Positions 30,877 through 31,152 of a stretch of 31,152 nt of DNA are shown here, in pieces. The DNA comes from an uncultured Collinsella sp. (GTDB lineage Bacteria; Actinomycetota; Coriobacteriia; Coriobacteriales; Coriobacteriaceae), in contig CABUCA010000018.1 of the NCBI GenBank assembly GCA_902489965.1, forward strand, positions 1-31,152. The letters run 5' to 3'. The translations under genes were made by a program, and so were the position numbers. The stretch's first letter is position 1. The number at the start of each line of letters is the position of its first letter. The notes below the pieces were generated by a model. The model did not search any database and was not told where the DNA came from. It was given only the letters and a program-made list of their open reading frames with translations.

Positions 30877-31152
30877 AGGATCGTGTGGTTTCCTTTCTTC
30901 GAAACGGGACTGGAACAACCGACGGGGCGCTTCTGGCAAACCGACCGCCGGGAACGTACAAACATGCATCGCAGAGTCGATGCAATAACCACAGTATGAT
31001 ACCCATTTGCCCACCAACAGACCACCCATGCATCAAAGCCCCATCTGAACCTGTGTATCCCGCCGGTCTGGTCTCAGCGGCCCCGGCACGGGCTAAGTTT
31101 CCTGCTCTACAGTCCTGCGCAAGACGGAAAGCACATTAAGTGCTTTCCTTTG
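30877..31152 (-). promoter_or_regulatory. rnj upstream region with two inverted repeats
   Basis: No gene was found in these 276 nt. TGCATCG (30965-30971) and CGATGCA (30978-30984) form a 7-bp hairpin, and CATGCATC recurs at 31027-31034. At the edge GGAAAGCAC (31126-31134) and GTGCTTTCC (31140-31148) form a 9-bp stem that may terminate a gene outside the window, though its T tract is poor. A CATACT-like -10 lies near 30992-30997 without a convincing -35. Confidence 0.45.

Overview
The window looks like chromosomal DNA from a Coriobacteriia member (Actinomycetota), most likely Collinsella or a close relative. This is inferred from the moderately high GC content, the mycobacterial-type gene neighbourhoods (pgsA-garA-ftsR; lexA/LysM gene/nrdR; rnj-ftsK-pgsA-cinA-recA-recX-miaB-miaA-hflX), the CGAAC-N4-GTTCG SOS boxes, and the mix of actinobacterial genes with RNase Y, SpoVS and DegV. 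The genus is a judgement from reading, not a database result. I see no prophage, transposase gene, CRISPR array or rRNA.

Left part, mostly + strand (1-6303): the 3' end of coaBC; tRNA-Pro(GGG) with its own promoter and terminator; a compact run of pgsA-like, garA/odhI-like FHA, ftsR-like MerR, apt and a secreted NlpC/P60 hydrolase, ended by a terminator; then a DegV/FakB fatty-acid-binding protein behind a striking operator-like inverted repeat. A DUF1836 regulator gene converges on DegV and carries the same 12-bp half-site in its own promoter. trxB and a GT28/MGDG-synthase-like glycosyltransferase follow as a divergent pair.

The gene-free stretch 9500-9891 lies between the glycosyltransferase gene and dut. 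It holds two long hairpins whose apical loops are nearly identical but whose stems differ in sequence while remaining base-paired. A separate 49-nt palindrome lies between them. This is the best candidate for something undescribed in the window.

Middle (9892-12796): dut, nrdR and a LysM/TM protein resembling YneA/Rv2719c run on the - strand, divergent from lexA and a DUF1624 membrane protein on the + strand. Three LexA boxes lie between them.

Right part, almost all - strand (12781-31152). Read in the direction of transcription, one unit is rnj, ftsK, a rodZ-like gene, yajQ, rimO, pgsA and cinA (seven genes with gaps of about 30 nt or less, then a terminator-like hairpin). Next comes recA-recX behind a LexA-boxed promoter. 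The last unit is rny, a GHKL ATPase, spoVS, miaB, miaA and hflX behind a TTGACA promoter. The region combines RNA decay (RNases J and Y), RNA modification (MiaA, MiaB), ribosome modification and rescue (RimO, HflX), SOS repair (LexA, RecA, RecX, the YneA-like protein), nucleotide supply (Dut, NrdR) and division or envelope functions (FtsK, RodZ-like, PgsA).
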